Shown here: positions 1 to 9,178 of the stretch, one piece after another
Position numbering within the stretch: the stretch's first letter is position 1
How the letters are laid out: the number at the start of each line of letters is the position of its first letter
Assembly: GCA_015501055.1 (NCBI GenBank)
Contig: JADNYV010000935.1
Location: 1-12,360, forward strand
Reading direction: 5' to 3'
DNA from: Mucidula mucida
Lineage: Eukaryota; Basidiomycota; Agaricomycetes; Agaricales; Physalacriaceae
DNA: 12,360 nt
Made by a program: the position numbers and the translations under genes
The notes under the pieces: model-generated
Told to the model about the DNA's origin: nothing
Seen by the model: only the letters and a program-made list of their open reading frames with translations
Database searches by the model: none

Positions 1-955
1 CCCTCAACCTTCATGAGATTTTGGTTGATTCTGGCTTGGCGCATTTCGTCTGTCATGCCGCGACCGCGTACCATTGGAGTGAATACCATGCCCTGAAACC
101 AACGCAGGTAAGTGCGAGTCGTTCAAATAACTCTATGCTTACCGGCGCAACGCAGTTCACGCTGATAATGCGAGTTTCTTTCAGCGGTACTCCCTCAAAC
201 CAAGTATTTGTTACTCACCGGATCTGTTCAGGGCCATGGTGAGCCGCCATTGCCCTTGTAAGCTGGATGATTGCTCCCTTGGAGGTGGGATACAGCACGC
301 CTGGATTCCCGCCTTTCACTAACATCTTTCTTTGTTAGTAAGAATCTTACAGACGTTCTGCGATCTCACGTCCAGAAACAGACGACATGTTCACGATCGA
401 GCCTCTGCCTACTTTGCGCATCTCCGGGATGGCAAAGCGCGACATCAACACCATGCTGGTGACATTTGTCCTAAAGTCCCGATCCCATGCAGCGAGGTCC
501 ACGTCGACCACTGTTCCGTGGGGTCCGCCGACGCCGACTGCAAGAGAATGAATGGCCGCACGCCTAACGCAATGTACACTCACCAATATTGACCAAGATA
601 TGGACTGCTCCGAAAAGCTCCACTGTCTTCTCCACAGCATTCTTGCAAGATTCCTCGCTGGTAACATCGCATTGAATCACTTGGGAAACTCCGCCCTCAG
701 CGGCGATCATATTCTGTGTTTCCTGCGCCCATTCCTCGTTGAAGTCCAAGAGCGCGACTTTCGCTCCTTGCCGAGCGAGTATGATCGCTGCAGCGCGTCC
801 GTTCCCGATTTCTCCTGGCATGCGGGATCCAGCACCAGTCACGATCGCGACCTGTGGCGTATATGAGGTAGAGATCTTGGCATATCAATTGTACTCACAT
901 CGCCGTTCAACTGAAATGCGAGCGGGGGCCTGTTCGCTGCCTGCTCTGAGCTCAT
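1..955 (-). CDS. Short-chain dehydrogenase/reductase (SDR), 3' end cut by window edge
   Basis: NAD(P)-dependent oxidoreductase of the classical SDR family; the substrate cannot be read from sequence. Exons on the minus strand: 955-899, 851-584, 537-370, 318-219, 161-143 and 92 to beyond base 1, giving about 234 visible residues. The start is the ATG at 955-953 (MSSEQAANRP). Visible motifs are the Rossmann turn VTGAGSRMPGEIGNG, an acidic residue after strand 2 (ALLDFN) that favours NAD(H), the FRTNVTS strand-4 segment where N is a catalytic-tetrad residue, the active-site serine segment VNMSSVSG, the Y-x-x-x-K pair in LYPTSKGA, and VNCVAPGMVFTPM after it. The strand-4 NNAG-type motif reads VNIVGVGG, a mild departure. 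Introns are 47-58 nt, with a clear CTAAC branch site in the third. The next gene upstream on the same strand is the MFS transporter, 243 bp away. The family is certain; the exact enzyme is not. Confidence 0.93.
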
Positions 956-1198
956 GGTTGTTCTAAGGAAGATTTCTAGTATGGTGTGTCTCGTGAGACA
1001 ACCATGTCATGTGAAGAGACATTCTAACAGATTCAGGGCTAATAAAGGACTTGCAATCGCCAGCTCGCTCGAGCTAGCCGAAATTCCGATAAGGACAAGG
1101 CAGGCAATTCGAGCATCGCGATTCCTTGTGATTGCGCATAACATTCTTCGCACGTACAATACTTTATACAAGCTCATCTCAGTCTGTACTGCAAATTT
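956..1198 (-). promoter_or_regulatory. SDR promoter / transporter 3' region
   Basis: Spacer between the transporter stop and the SDR start, both on the minus strand. It has a minus-strand TATAAAG at 1168-1162, which would give a leader of about 180 nt. It also has two short perfect inverted repeats: TGTCTC-GT-GAGACA at 987-1000 and AGCTCG-CT-CGAGCT at 1062-1075. Such dyads could bind dimeric regulators, but 6-bp arms are common by chance. No gene is seen here. Confidence 0.35.
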
Positions 1199-3961
1199 TC
1201 ATAGGACGTATCGGAAATCCTAATCACTCGAATCAATGCGTGTGATAGATCGCGTTGAAATTCGACTCACCTTGTTCTCCCACTCCGTCTTGTCTTGCAT
1301 ACCGGCCTCCATGGACTTGGCCATATCCGGCGCACCGTATTTCTGGTTACGACGCTTATTGGAAATGAACATACTATATCAAAAGTCAGTCGCAAAGAAA
1401 GGACTCGGGTACTAGTGAACGTACTAAATGAACAGTGTGATCTGGCAAATGAGCTTGACAGAGTACCCAGCGAGTAAGCCGGCTGTAGCAGAATGCTGGA
1501 TAGTCCGGTCAAACGACGGAAGCGATGCCAATGAGACTGAACGAGGACGTACATATCGCGGTGCTTCAGATTGTTTCCTGTTGACGCTGTTCAAGCCAGT
1601 GGAGGAGTCACAGAACGTGTAGAACTCACACAACAAATGGGCCTGCGACATTGCCGAAACAGTACGCCGTACTTGAAGATGATGAATAACATGAAATCAG
1701 AAAGACACAGTTGCCTTACAAGATCACTGCCGAAGCAATAGTCTATACAATGTCAGTAGACCGATTGAAAATCGTTCTGCTTGAACTCACTCGATGAGTG
1801 TACCCGCCCATATTCGAGGAGACCATGACTAGGCCCACAGACTGAACAAAACAATCAATATGTAGATGCTGAACCAAGAGTTTGTCGGACTAACGAATCC
1901 AACCGATTGACAGTTCACCAACCAGAAGCACACCAAACGTTGCCACACCAGATGGCTGGGAAGGTACGCCATACATGCCGCAGAGACGACGCAGATTGTG
2001 TTGGCTAATGTCGCAGCCATAAGTCGAGCTTCACAAACATCAGCTTTTTTAGTACTCGGCCAGAACGAAGCTTACAGTTCTTGACGTTGAGTGTAATGAT
2101 ACCTCCGACCACAAGGGCTACGATCTGTATGATATCACCAACGCTCTTCAACACCGTCGTCTTCGTTGCTGAGACAGCCCTAGTCAGAAATGAACGTACA
2201 GCGACACAGATCGTGGCGTACTTGAGAAGCCCATGTCCTTACTACAGTTGTGTCAACGAACAGAACATCTCCAAGTGACAAAACGCACATAATCACAGAC
2301 GAAAAGTTACTCAGGACACCGTTAGGTATCGCGGCAGCGAATACCGAAACGAAGAGAATAATGATCTTCGGATCCGTGGCAGCGACGAGGACATGCTCCT
2401 TCTTGAATTTACGGTTTTTGATGCCAAGCTGGTTCCCAGCCACCCGACGGACCGCGAGAATGCGGTACTCCGGAATTAAGAATCGTGCAGAGGCCTAGTT
2501 ATCAGTTAAACTCAGCGACAGTCAGAGACCACGAAGTAACGTACAGGTGAGTCTGGGAGCGCAAAGAAAACAACAACAGACCACGCCATTGTTACGGAGC
2601 CGAGAATGTAGAAACTGAATATGGACATCCAGCGGTCAGCGATCCTGGATGGCCCTAGCAGAAGTCGTTCCTCACATGTATTTCCACTTCGCAGGCCCAG
2701 GATAGTTGTCACTGATGCTAGAGATTCCAGCTATCACGATAGGTCAATCAATGCGGTCTTCGCATCCCAAGACATCGACGCACTCGACATACTAGCGCTC
2801 ACGGTGAGTAAAATGCTTTGCATGTGGAAATCAAAACGTACTAGCTCCCGATAACCCCGCCCCAACCTAATCGTCCAGGTGAGTAAGTGTCGGTGCCTTG
2901 CTAAAGCAACACCGACCGAGCCCAGAATACCCTGCGTATTGTCAGGAGCTAGACATATCCATGAAGTGTAGCGCTTACACAGGAATTGTCGAAGAGGAAG
3001 CTCTTGCTGCTCCAGAATGAGATATACTTCGTTATGCATAATACTACGTTCATACCCTCGTGTACCACCAACCACTGAAAGCCAACGCCGCGTTTAGTTT
3101 CCATCAACAGTTGGATTCATGATAGAACATACGTCATGATCGTTAGACAAGGCGACACGAAGGCTTCGAATATGCCCAAGAAGAACCGGTTCACCATGGC
3201 CGCTTGGAAATTCTTGCACCATACCACTGCACGAGTAGTGAGTAAACAGTCTTCAAAACAGAAGTCTCATCACTGGTCAAGACGGTGAATCCCCATATGA
3301 AGACCGCAGCGGCCAACACTTTCTGTGCCGGATACTTGCCAATCAAAATCTGGGCGGGGTATCTGAACGTTGAAACTTAGTAAAGTCGCCAAACGACGTC
3401 AAAGGCAGCGTACTGAGCTAGCGCGTATCCGAAATAGACCCTGAGAGAATATCAGAGAAAATAGACCTCGAGTACAGGCGACATACATAGCACCAAGCCA
3501 GCTGATCGAGACATCAGAATCTAATGCAGAACAAAGAAAAAACGATACCCACTTGAATTCTTTACCAAGGAGACCTAGTTCTTTCTGAAAACCGAATAAG
3601 TTCGCGTAATTGAGCGCGGTTTTCTGAAGAGCGGCCTCAGTTAGTCTGTGTAAGATGCAACATGGCGAGTAAAACATACGTCCAAGAACTGAAGAGTCTG
3701 GGTGATCAAGAAAATGGGCATGATAACCAGGTCGATACGCCATCGGATGGTGCGGTTCTGGGCGGCAGTGATCTCTTCGTGATTGAGACCCTCTTTGTAA
3801 GCCGCGTAGCCGACGTTGTTGCTCTCGTCGACCTCCTCGATAGGCTCCGGGATGTCAAGATGACGCGCCTCGCCCTTCTCCTTGTCAATGTCTGTCGAGT
3901 ACGAAGTCCCAGTTGTAACGGAAGACGAGCGTTCCAACGCAGGAGTAGAGGTCGTCGACAT
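1199..3961 (-). CDS. MFS transporter, Dal5/allantoate permease-like (anion:cation symporter family)
   Basis: Plasma-membrane proton symporter of the ACS branch of the major facilitator superfamily. Known relatives carry allantoate, nicotinate, pantothenate, biotin and other organic anions; the substrate here is unknown. I reconstruct about 24 exons and 528 residues. The start is the ATG at 3961 (MSTTSTPALE) and the stop is at 1201-1199. A hydrophilic N-terminal tail of about 75 residues precedes RWRIDLVIMPIFLI and FLDKTALNYANLFG (helix 1). Other family landmarks are KEFNWLGAM, YPAQILIGKYP, RFFLGIFEAFVSP, WWYTRQELPLR, FFALPDSP, NVKNSR, QSVGFSVGL, VSSNMGGYTHR and AYCFGNVAGPF, ending in the family-typical DFRYVL. 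Exons in the middle are tiny: 15 nt at 2917-2931, 25 nt at 2842-2866 and 8 nt at 2784-2791. One donor is GTCGGT (2916-2911). No frame break is forced, so I read the gene as intact. It is divergent from the dienelactone hydrolase. Exon borders around 2700-2935 are the least certain part. Confidence 0.92.
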
Positions 3962-4035
3962 GGCCGGGATCCGGATGCAACCAGGAAGGTGCGTTTGTTG
4001 TTGGTCTTTATGAAAAAAACGCGTCCCAGGAACGG

Positions 4036-4055
4036 CGGAGAGTCTAGCGGAGAGT
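4036..4055. repeat. Tandem CGGAGAGT direct repeat
   Basis: Two perfect copies of CGGAGAGT start at 4036 and 4048, separated by CTAG, so the CGG half-sites share one orientation at 12-bp spacing. It lies in the transporter/hydrolase divergent promoter and may be a regulator binding site. Confidence 0.5.
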
Positions 4056-4110
4056 ACAAGTCATAGGACCCAGTGTAACACACTCCAATGTGTAATTGTG
4101 CATTATTTCG

Positions 4111-4129
4111 GTCCCATGAGCGTCCCATG
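4111..4129. repeat. Tandem GTCCCATG direct repeat
   Basis: Two perfect copies of GTCCCATG start at 4111 and 4122, 11 bp apart, placing them on the same face of the helix. A related CGTCCCAGG lies at 4022-4030. It is a possible regulatory element of the divergent promoter; its function is unknown. Confidence 0.45.
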
Positions 4130-4328
4130 GGGTCCTGGAATATGTATTTTCACTGACGGTGACTTGATGGCGTCTAAAGTTGGGACCTAGTGGGAGCTGT
4201 AGAATGTGGCCCTGGAATGAAAGTGTGAGGTTGCTTATCGCGGCCAAACAGATTTCAGCACAAACCGGACCGAGCTGTCTGAGAGGTAGATAAGGGAGAA
4301 GAATAGCGAGCCAAAGAGCAAGAGCCTC

Positions 4329-5415
4329 ATGTCAACTGATCCTGTACTCGCCAGTCCTCCTGCTGATTGCTGCCTGGATTGTTTTCCGCATGAAGGCACG
4401 CCTAAAGGAACTTGGGAAGACATAGCGGGCGTACAAACGTACGTCTCTCTTCCACCGAGCGGCGGGGCGCGTACAAAAATTATCATGTACTTTCCGGACG
4501 TCTGGGGGATCGACATCTTCGTCAATGGACAACTCCTAGTAGACTACTTTGCCCAAAAAGGTGAGTGATCGGGCTCTGACCCGGTCCAATACATAGTTGG
4601 CAGGGTTTACCGTTTTGGCGCTGGACTACTTCAGAGGCGTTTGTGATTTCTCTAGCCTCTCATAGGTAAATCTGATGTGTATTCCCCCCCAGGACTCTGT
4701 CCAAAGACACCGGAAAAACCGCCACGATCGCACTACGAATCCAAACTTTGACTATGAGGCGTGGAAGAAGAAACATATGGCTTTTGCGAACGAACACGTA
4801 CCCAAATGGATTGAGGAGGTTGTGGAACGATATGGTCAGTCTTTCCGCATAGTTGATCCCGGCTACGTATCAATAACACGCGTGGATAGGGAGCCCCGAT
4901 GCGAAATATGCAGCCGTCGGCTACTGTTTTGGTGCGCCATACGTGATGAACGCCCTGGAGAAAGACTCGATATTCTGTACGCCTCTGACCCGAAATTTGC
5001 TCCAGCTTTGATGTTGATACAGCGTACAGGCGCTGGCGCCTTTGCTCACCCAGCATTCCTCTCCGAAAGTCATTTCTTCAAGTGTGCGAGTCAGTAGGTC
5101 GCCGTTCTGAGTACAGGATCTTATCTTCGTTTCAGAGCCCCTCCTACTATCGTGTGCTGAGACGGACCACACATTTCCAGCTGCGTCGCGTCACAGAGCA
5201 GAAGAAATACTTCAAGAAGTGAAAGCTACCTATCAGGTGCAGCTGTTCAGTCGCGTCGAACATGGCTTCGCTCTGCGTGGCGACATGTTGGACCCATATC
5301 AACGTTCGTTTTCCGGTGCTTCCCTATGGCGGGACTGACTTTTAATACAGGATGGGTCAAGGAAGAAAGTGCGGATGCTATCATTAGATGGTTCAACTTC
5401 TATATGCTTTCGTAG
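4329..5415 (+). CDS. Dienelactone hydrolase family protein
   Basis: Alpha/beta-hydrolase of the dienelactone hydrolase (carboxymethylenebutenolidase) family. Bacterial members open lactone rings in chlorocatechol breakdown; the substrates of most fungal members are unknown. Exons: 4329-4560, 4604-4638, 4693-4834, 4890-4976, 5030-5089, 5136-5303 and 5351-5415, giving 262 residues, close to the usual length. The start ATG opens MSTDPVLASPPADCC. The catalytic triad is complete: Cys149 in VGYCFGAP, Asp196 in AETDHTF and His228 in VEHGFALRG, with spacing like that of the bacterial enzyme. Other landmarks are YFPDVWGI near residue 57, LALDYFRG, FAHPAF and a final RWFNFYMLS. Two donors read GTCAGT (4835, 5090), one GTTTGT (4639) and one GTTCGT (5304); each is needed to keep the frame. 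No signal peptide is evident, so it is probably cytosolic. It shares a promoter region with the transporter and is tail to tail with the AAA ATPase. Confidence 0.94.
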
Positions 5416-5450
5416 CAGAAATTAACAATTTCGGATGTCTCTCAGCATGC
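5416..5450. other. 35-bp convergent intergenic spacer
   Basis: Only 35 bp lie between the hydrolase stop (5413-5415) and the ATPase stop (5453-5451). No AATAAA is visible on either strand. Any normal 3'UTR would run into the opposite gene, so the two transcripts should overlap as antisense 3' ends. Confidence 0.7.
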
Positions 5451-8400
5451 TTACTGGAGACGATCTAAGCTGGAGAATTCATCCAAAAACTTTTCCTGGG
5501 CAGCGAGAACCACCTGCACATGAGCAATGGACAATGGCAGACCACTAGAGTGACAATGAGCTTGGTCTCTGTGAGCAAATTGACACTACTCACCTTGACA
5601 GTGCTAAGGCTTGCGCTGTCCGAACCTGGAATGAGCACCAGCTGATGAACATCGGCAATGTAAGCGAGGTCATACACAACTCACTATGTTCTTAATGGTA
5701 CGGCCTGACTCGAGCTTTAGCATCAAGACCTCATACAGCGAACAACAGGGACTTACCATTAAAGTTCTTCTCCGCCAGTTTCTCGACATCCGCTCGCTCA
5801 AGACTGTTCTGGCCCTCGATGGCCGTTTGCGAATTGGTGTCATTCACATTTGATCCCGCTAGCTCGAAGAACTTGCGCCAGACGGTGTAGCGCGCCGCAC
5901 GGTCCAACTCGGGGTACTTGATTGCTGTCGACTGTTCAGTATAGACAAACAGCGAAATCTGAAGCTCACCTATGGAGAACCTGGAGAGGAACGCCTCATC
6001 GAATGTCTTGATTCGGTTGGTCGTCAGGAACAGGACTCCGCGATGATACTCTAGCATTCGTAACGCGACAGAGACCAGTGCGTTGCGTTCCAACTGGGAC
6101 GAAACCCATCAGCGATACCAAAACTCCTAAATTGTAAGTACATACATCGTGCAGACTTCTTTGCTCCAAGTACACCTGAATGAAAGATCAATGCTGCGAC
6201 CACAGACTGTAGAAAATACGTACGTCGGCTTCATCGATCAACAGAACAGCATCCCACGCGGTGGCAAGCTGTAGGGCAATCAGTGCCTGTCTCGACTGTG
6301 GGACTAGCAACGTACGCTGAGAATCGTTCGCAGACTGGATTCTAATTGAGATGGTCGGGAAGGCAGCTCCGACGATCCTACCATATATAAAGGACGACGA
6401 AGAAGTTCCGCAACAGCTTCAGCAGTCAACGTTTTGCCTACATTGCGAGCTTGAGTGTAAGACCATGAAGTGAGACATATGCGACGAACCTGTTCCGGGC
6501 GGACCGTGCAGGACAGCGATCTTTCACAGCGAAGGTGTGTTCGGTGCAGGAGAACAGAGAGGAGAAACTCACGAGACCGCCTCCCTTGCCAGAAATCACG
6601 TCTTTGATGATTTTGTCCGTGGAATTGGAGTTCTTGGTAACCTCGACTAAACCTTTAATCAAGATCTATATTGCTATCAGGTCAGATGCAAAACGCCATA
6701 AGACCGCGGCACATACCTTGATGTTTGGATCGAGGACAAGGTGATCCCAAGCATTTTCGTCAAAATTCACCGGTTCAAGTTGTTCCACTAGGAATGCTGT
6801 CCAGCGCTTATCCACAAGATCAAACCCGTACACCTCAGACGGCAATAGGTAAAGCTTTTCCTCTTCCAGCGTAGGGATGATTTGTTTCCTAGGACAGGTT
6901 AAGACCATATTGACCGGCTAACTATAAGCCTCACGGATCTCGCACGTATCCATCTTGCTCGCCGAAGCCCATCCTGTCAACGATGACGCGATGCTACTAG
7001 AGGTTTAGAAAAAAGCGATCGAAGGAAAAGTAAAATCACTGACTTTTTTGTCTGAAAGAGGGGGGGAAGTGATAGTACTCAACGGAAGCGAAAGCAGGAT
7101 GTCTGATTGCTTACAAGATCTATAATGAAGGCCGCTATAAGTCGTGTATAGCCTGCCACGCTCTGAACAGATCTCTGTCAACAGACGTTGTAGGGGGATT
7201 CAAGCAACGCTTCACCTTGTAGCTTGAGCTTGATTTCAGGTGTGATGTGAACAACGGCGAGACTTGAGCATTCTGCCGTTCCCTGTAAATGCATGAGAAC
7301 ATGCAATACGTTGAGAATGCGCTCGGCGGATGTACCTTGAAACGATCAATCTGCCTCATGATGGAATCGCGAACATAAGCGCTGCCATTCCAGGTATACT
7401 GGTATCCTAGAATTGTGAAATACTTGTCAAAGCTGTAAAGTTCAGAGGTATGTTGTGAGTGGTGGCTACTGACTTACTATTGTGTACTCGAGATGATGAA
7501 AGCGATAGGTAAGCCGAAGTCGTCGACTGTGACCACCTCCTTCTCAACTTCAAAGAAGTACTTCAATCTGGACATTAAGTAAAGTAGGGCTCTTGTGTCC
7601 TGTGGACACGAGCTTACAATTCAAACTCTATGTGACCATAGGACGCGACTAATGCCAATCGGTCCGCGCTGGGACGATGTTAGGAGAAGTATTGCGACAC
7701 TTGAAGAACGTACATGGGCTGGAATTTTTGAGTTACATAGGCAACCAAGACTTCCACGTGGTCCACGATGTCCTTTAAGCAGGTTACTACTTCGCCGTGT
7801 GTAGCTGAAGATCATGAGCTACACGAACGTAACAAGCAAATGAATTGGAGGCATACACGATTTCAACTCGGCAAAACCATTCGCTTCAATGAACGACAAA
7901 ATCGTTTCGGCATTCTCGGAATCGGAAGCTAGTAGCCGCGCCTTCGCCTTCGCCTCTGCCGATCTCTTTTGCAACATGTTGAGGTGAGGATACAGGTCGA
8001 TCAGAGCATATTCAGGATCCTCGTCGAAGAAATCGTCGCCAATAGTCTTCCTAGAAGTCGATCAGGTATGAGACGGTATCAGAGGAAGCCTTCAACCTGA
8101 GGAACGACAGCAAGGTCTTGCTAAAGCTGTGAAGAAGTAGCTGTGGCGCGTCTACAGTATCGTCAGCCTTGTGTACCCCATGTGCTGGTCGCATACCGCA
8201 CCACCTGCTTTATGATAGCGCACATCGACATAGAAATAGTTGTCCACATCGTCGCGTTCGACTGGTCGATATAGTTCTTCCTTCGAAGGATCGTATGGAA
8301 TCCAGGACCACGCCTCGCTGTCGAAAATGCGAAAGCGCTTGATGAAGTGCCCCATCTCTAGCTTGGTCTTCTTAGTGTCAGGATGGCCCTCGGCATCGTC

Positions 8401-8568
8401 AGTCTCTGAGTCAGAGTCTGCGGTCTTCGTATTACCGGTGTCCGCGCTCTTGGACTCCGGTTCCTTGCTGATTGTCGTGGATTCGTCTTGATCAAGGCAT
8501 GTGGAGTTGACTATTGCCTGGGCCTCTGGCGCATCGTTCGTTGGCGTCTCGGTGTTGATAGAGGTCAT
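5451..8568 (-). CDS. AAA+ ATPase with N-terminal DUF7025-type region
   Basis: Single-AAA-domain ATPase of a group common in fungi; its cellular role is not established. I reconstruct about 22 exons and 688 residues, from the ATG at 8568 (MTSINTETPT) to TAA at 5453-5451. There is no usable ATG upstream in frame. Residues 1-75 are polar and acidic (SDSETDDAEG). The middle region (about 80-430) has DUF7025-like features: DPEYALIDLYPHL, HIEFELLKYFFEVEKEV, YVRDSIMRQIDRF and RVIVDRMGF, leading to YGFDLVDKRW and NAWDHLVLD. The ATPase core follows: Walker A GPPGTGKT (split by an intron after GTG; exon 6490-6520), Walker B VLLIDEAD (exon 6224-6268), LERNALVSVALRMLEYH, sensor-1 LFLTTNR, arginine finger FLSRFSI, and the C-terminal NFNGRTIKNIVRTAQALA. 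SRFSI replaces the more usual SRIHL. All key catalytic residues are present. An 8-nt exon (7044-7051) encodes the end of YKK. It is likely a remodelling ATPase; its location is unknown. Confidence 0.92.
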
Positions 8569-8872
8569 GTCAGGCAGACACGGAAGGAAAGAGAAGTAAC
8601 GCCATTGAATCGGCGCCAACTGGATTAAAAGGATGCTTAGACGCGTTATAAGCGCGCGCTAGTTTGATTAGATAGGATCGTGATAACCATCGAATGCGAG
8701 GCATGCACGAAGGCGCGGAAGTTACATTGAACTGGGCTGGTCCTGCCAGCTCCGATTATACAAGGGTATTTTAATACATAACAACTCTAGCTTTGGGATG
8801 ACCTGTCGAGAGGAAGGTGAGTACAATAACGCCTGATTCGCATGTGCTCACACACCTGCACCATTCCATCCG
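8569..8872 (-). promoter_or_regulatory. AAA ATPase upstream region
   Basis: This stretch of 304 bases has no supportable gene. It should hold the ATPase promoter and the 3'UTR of the small upstream gene. Seen here are an ACGCGT (MluI-box-like) at 8641-8646 and a perfect 10-bp GC palindrome, AGCGCGCGCT, at 8651-8660, about 75-90 bp before the ATPase start codon. ACGCGT is the classic G1/S element in yeasts; cell-cycle control here is only a suggestion. Confidence 0.3.
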
Positions 8873-9061
8873 TCAAGGATGACTACGGCGCCTCTTCTGG
8901 AATCTCCGAGGTATTATGTGTGTAGCAGGGGTGTCAGATGGCGATGTAGGAGTCAGCGGGACCGCAGTGGCACTGGTATCGGAGGCGAGCGACAGTGTGA
9001 AGATGTGAAGTAGTACGACGCAGATCATCCATACTCGGACGTGATTTGTGAAAGGCATCAT
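8873..9061 (-). CDS. Possible small secreted peptide, 62 residues
   Basis: No family recognised. The frame opens with two ATGs (9061-9059, then 9058-9056). Residues 9-26 form a typical secretion signal core (WMICVVLLHIFTLSLA), with a good cleavage site after Ala26. The rest is rich in Thr, Pro, Ser and Ala (residues 29-47) and ends in a basic tail, PRRFQKRRRSHP, with RR at 52-53 and KRRR at 56-59 that a Kex2-type protease could cut. There is no cysteine after the signal, so it is not a typical Cys-rich effector, and no CAAX end, so not a lipidated mating pheromone precursor. Support for expression: a TATA box and a well-formed intron lie in the right order upstream. It could still be a chance frame or the first exon of a longer spliced gene. 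Confidence 0.42.
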   Translation of the reverse strand: MMPFTNHVRVWMICVVLLHIFTLSLASDTSATAVPLTPTSPSDTPATHIIPRRFQKRRRSHP

Positions 9062-9096
9062 CGTTGGTAAGTAATACTAGTCGAAGGAGTCTTGGG

Positions 9097-9147
9097 CTGA
9101 GAGAGGATGCGTTAGTCGTCGGTCCGCCACCAGCAAAGGGGACGTAC
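9097..9147 (-). other. Probable 5'UTR intron of the small peptide gene
   Basis: On the minus strand a strong GTACGT donor (9147-9142), a CTAAC branch site (about 9115-9111) and a CTCTCTCAG acceptor ending at 9097 bound a 51-nt intron. It would be removed 35 nt before the ATG at 9061. Size and signals match the coding introns around it. Confidence 0.55.
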
Positions 9148-9178
9148 TTTTGCGCGCGAGAAGGGTCCGTTTGGAGAG

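Larger units (their letters stand above)
3962..4328. promoter_or_regulatory. Shared divergent promoter, transporter (minus) and hydrolase (plus)
   Basis: This 367-bp spacer separates two divergent start codons. Seen in it: CGGAGAGT twice at 4036-4043 and 4048-4055 (12-bp period), and GTCCCATG twice at 4111-4118 and 4122-4129 (11-bp period, about one helical turn). There are also two GATA-factor motifs: CGATAAG on the minus strand at 4240-4234 and AGATAAG on the plus strand at 4288-4294. An ACGCGT lies at 4019-4024. CGG half-sites suit Zn2Cys6 regulators, and GATA sites are known to mediate nitrogen control of Dal5-type permeases; whether either applies here is inference. No gene is seen in this stretch. 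Confidence 0.5.

Noticed and set aside
2500..2935. Transporter as a pseudogene because of in-frame stops in this stretch
   Set aside because: Each stop falls in a segment with intron signals. A chain of short introns rebuilds a continuous family-like protein through to the normal C-terminus.
3662..4066. Open frame of 134 codons on the plus strand opposite the transporter start
   Set aside because: It is antisense to the transporter first exon and promoter, has no recognisable domain, and the minus-strand frame there has clear transporter family motifs.
5030..5160. Truncated dienelactone hydrolase ending at the TAG near 5096
   Set aside because: A GTCAGT donor at 5090 and a TTTCAG acceptor at 5135 remove the stop and restore the Asp and His of the triad.
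8569..8619. N-terminal extension of the AAA ATPase up to 8619
   Set aside because: The extended frame would begin at TTG, not ATG. The first in-frame ATG is at 8568, so the extension was not used.
8640..8760. tRNA-like or structured RNA in the GC-rich stretch
   Set aside because: No cloverleaf arms, anticodon loop or A/B box could be matched; only a short palindrome is present.
8873..9061. Small peptide as a mating pheromone precursor
   Set aside because: Basidiomycete pheromone precursors end in a CAAX box and have no classical signal peptide. This frame ends in SHP and has a signal peptide.
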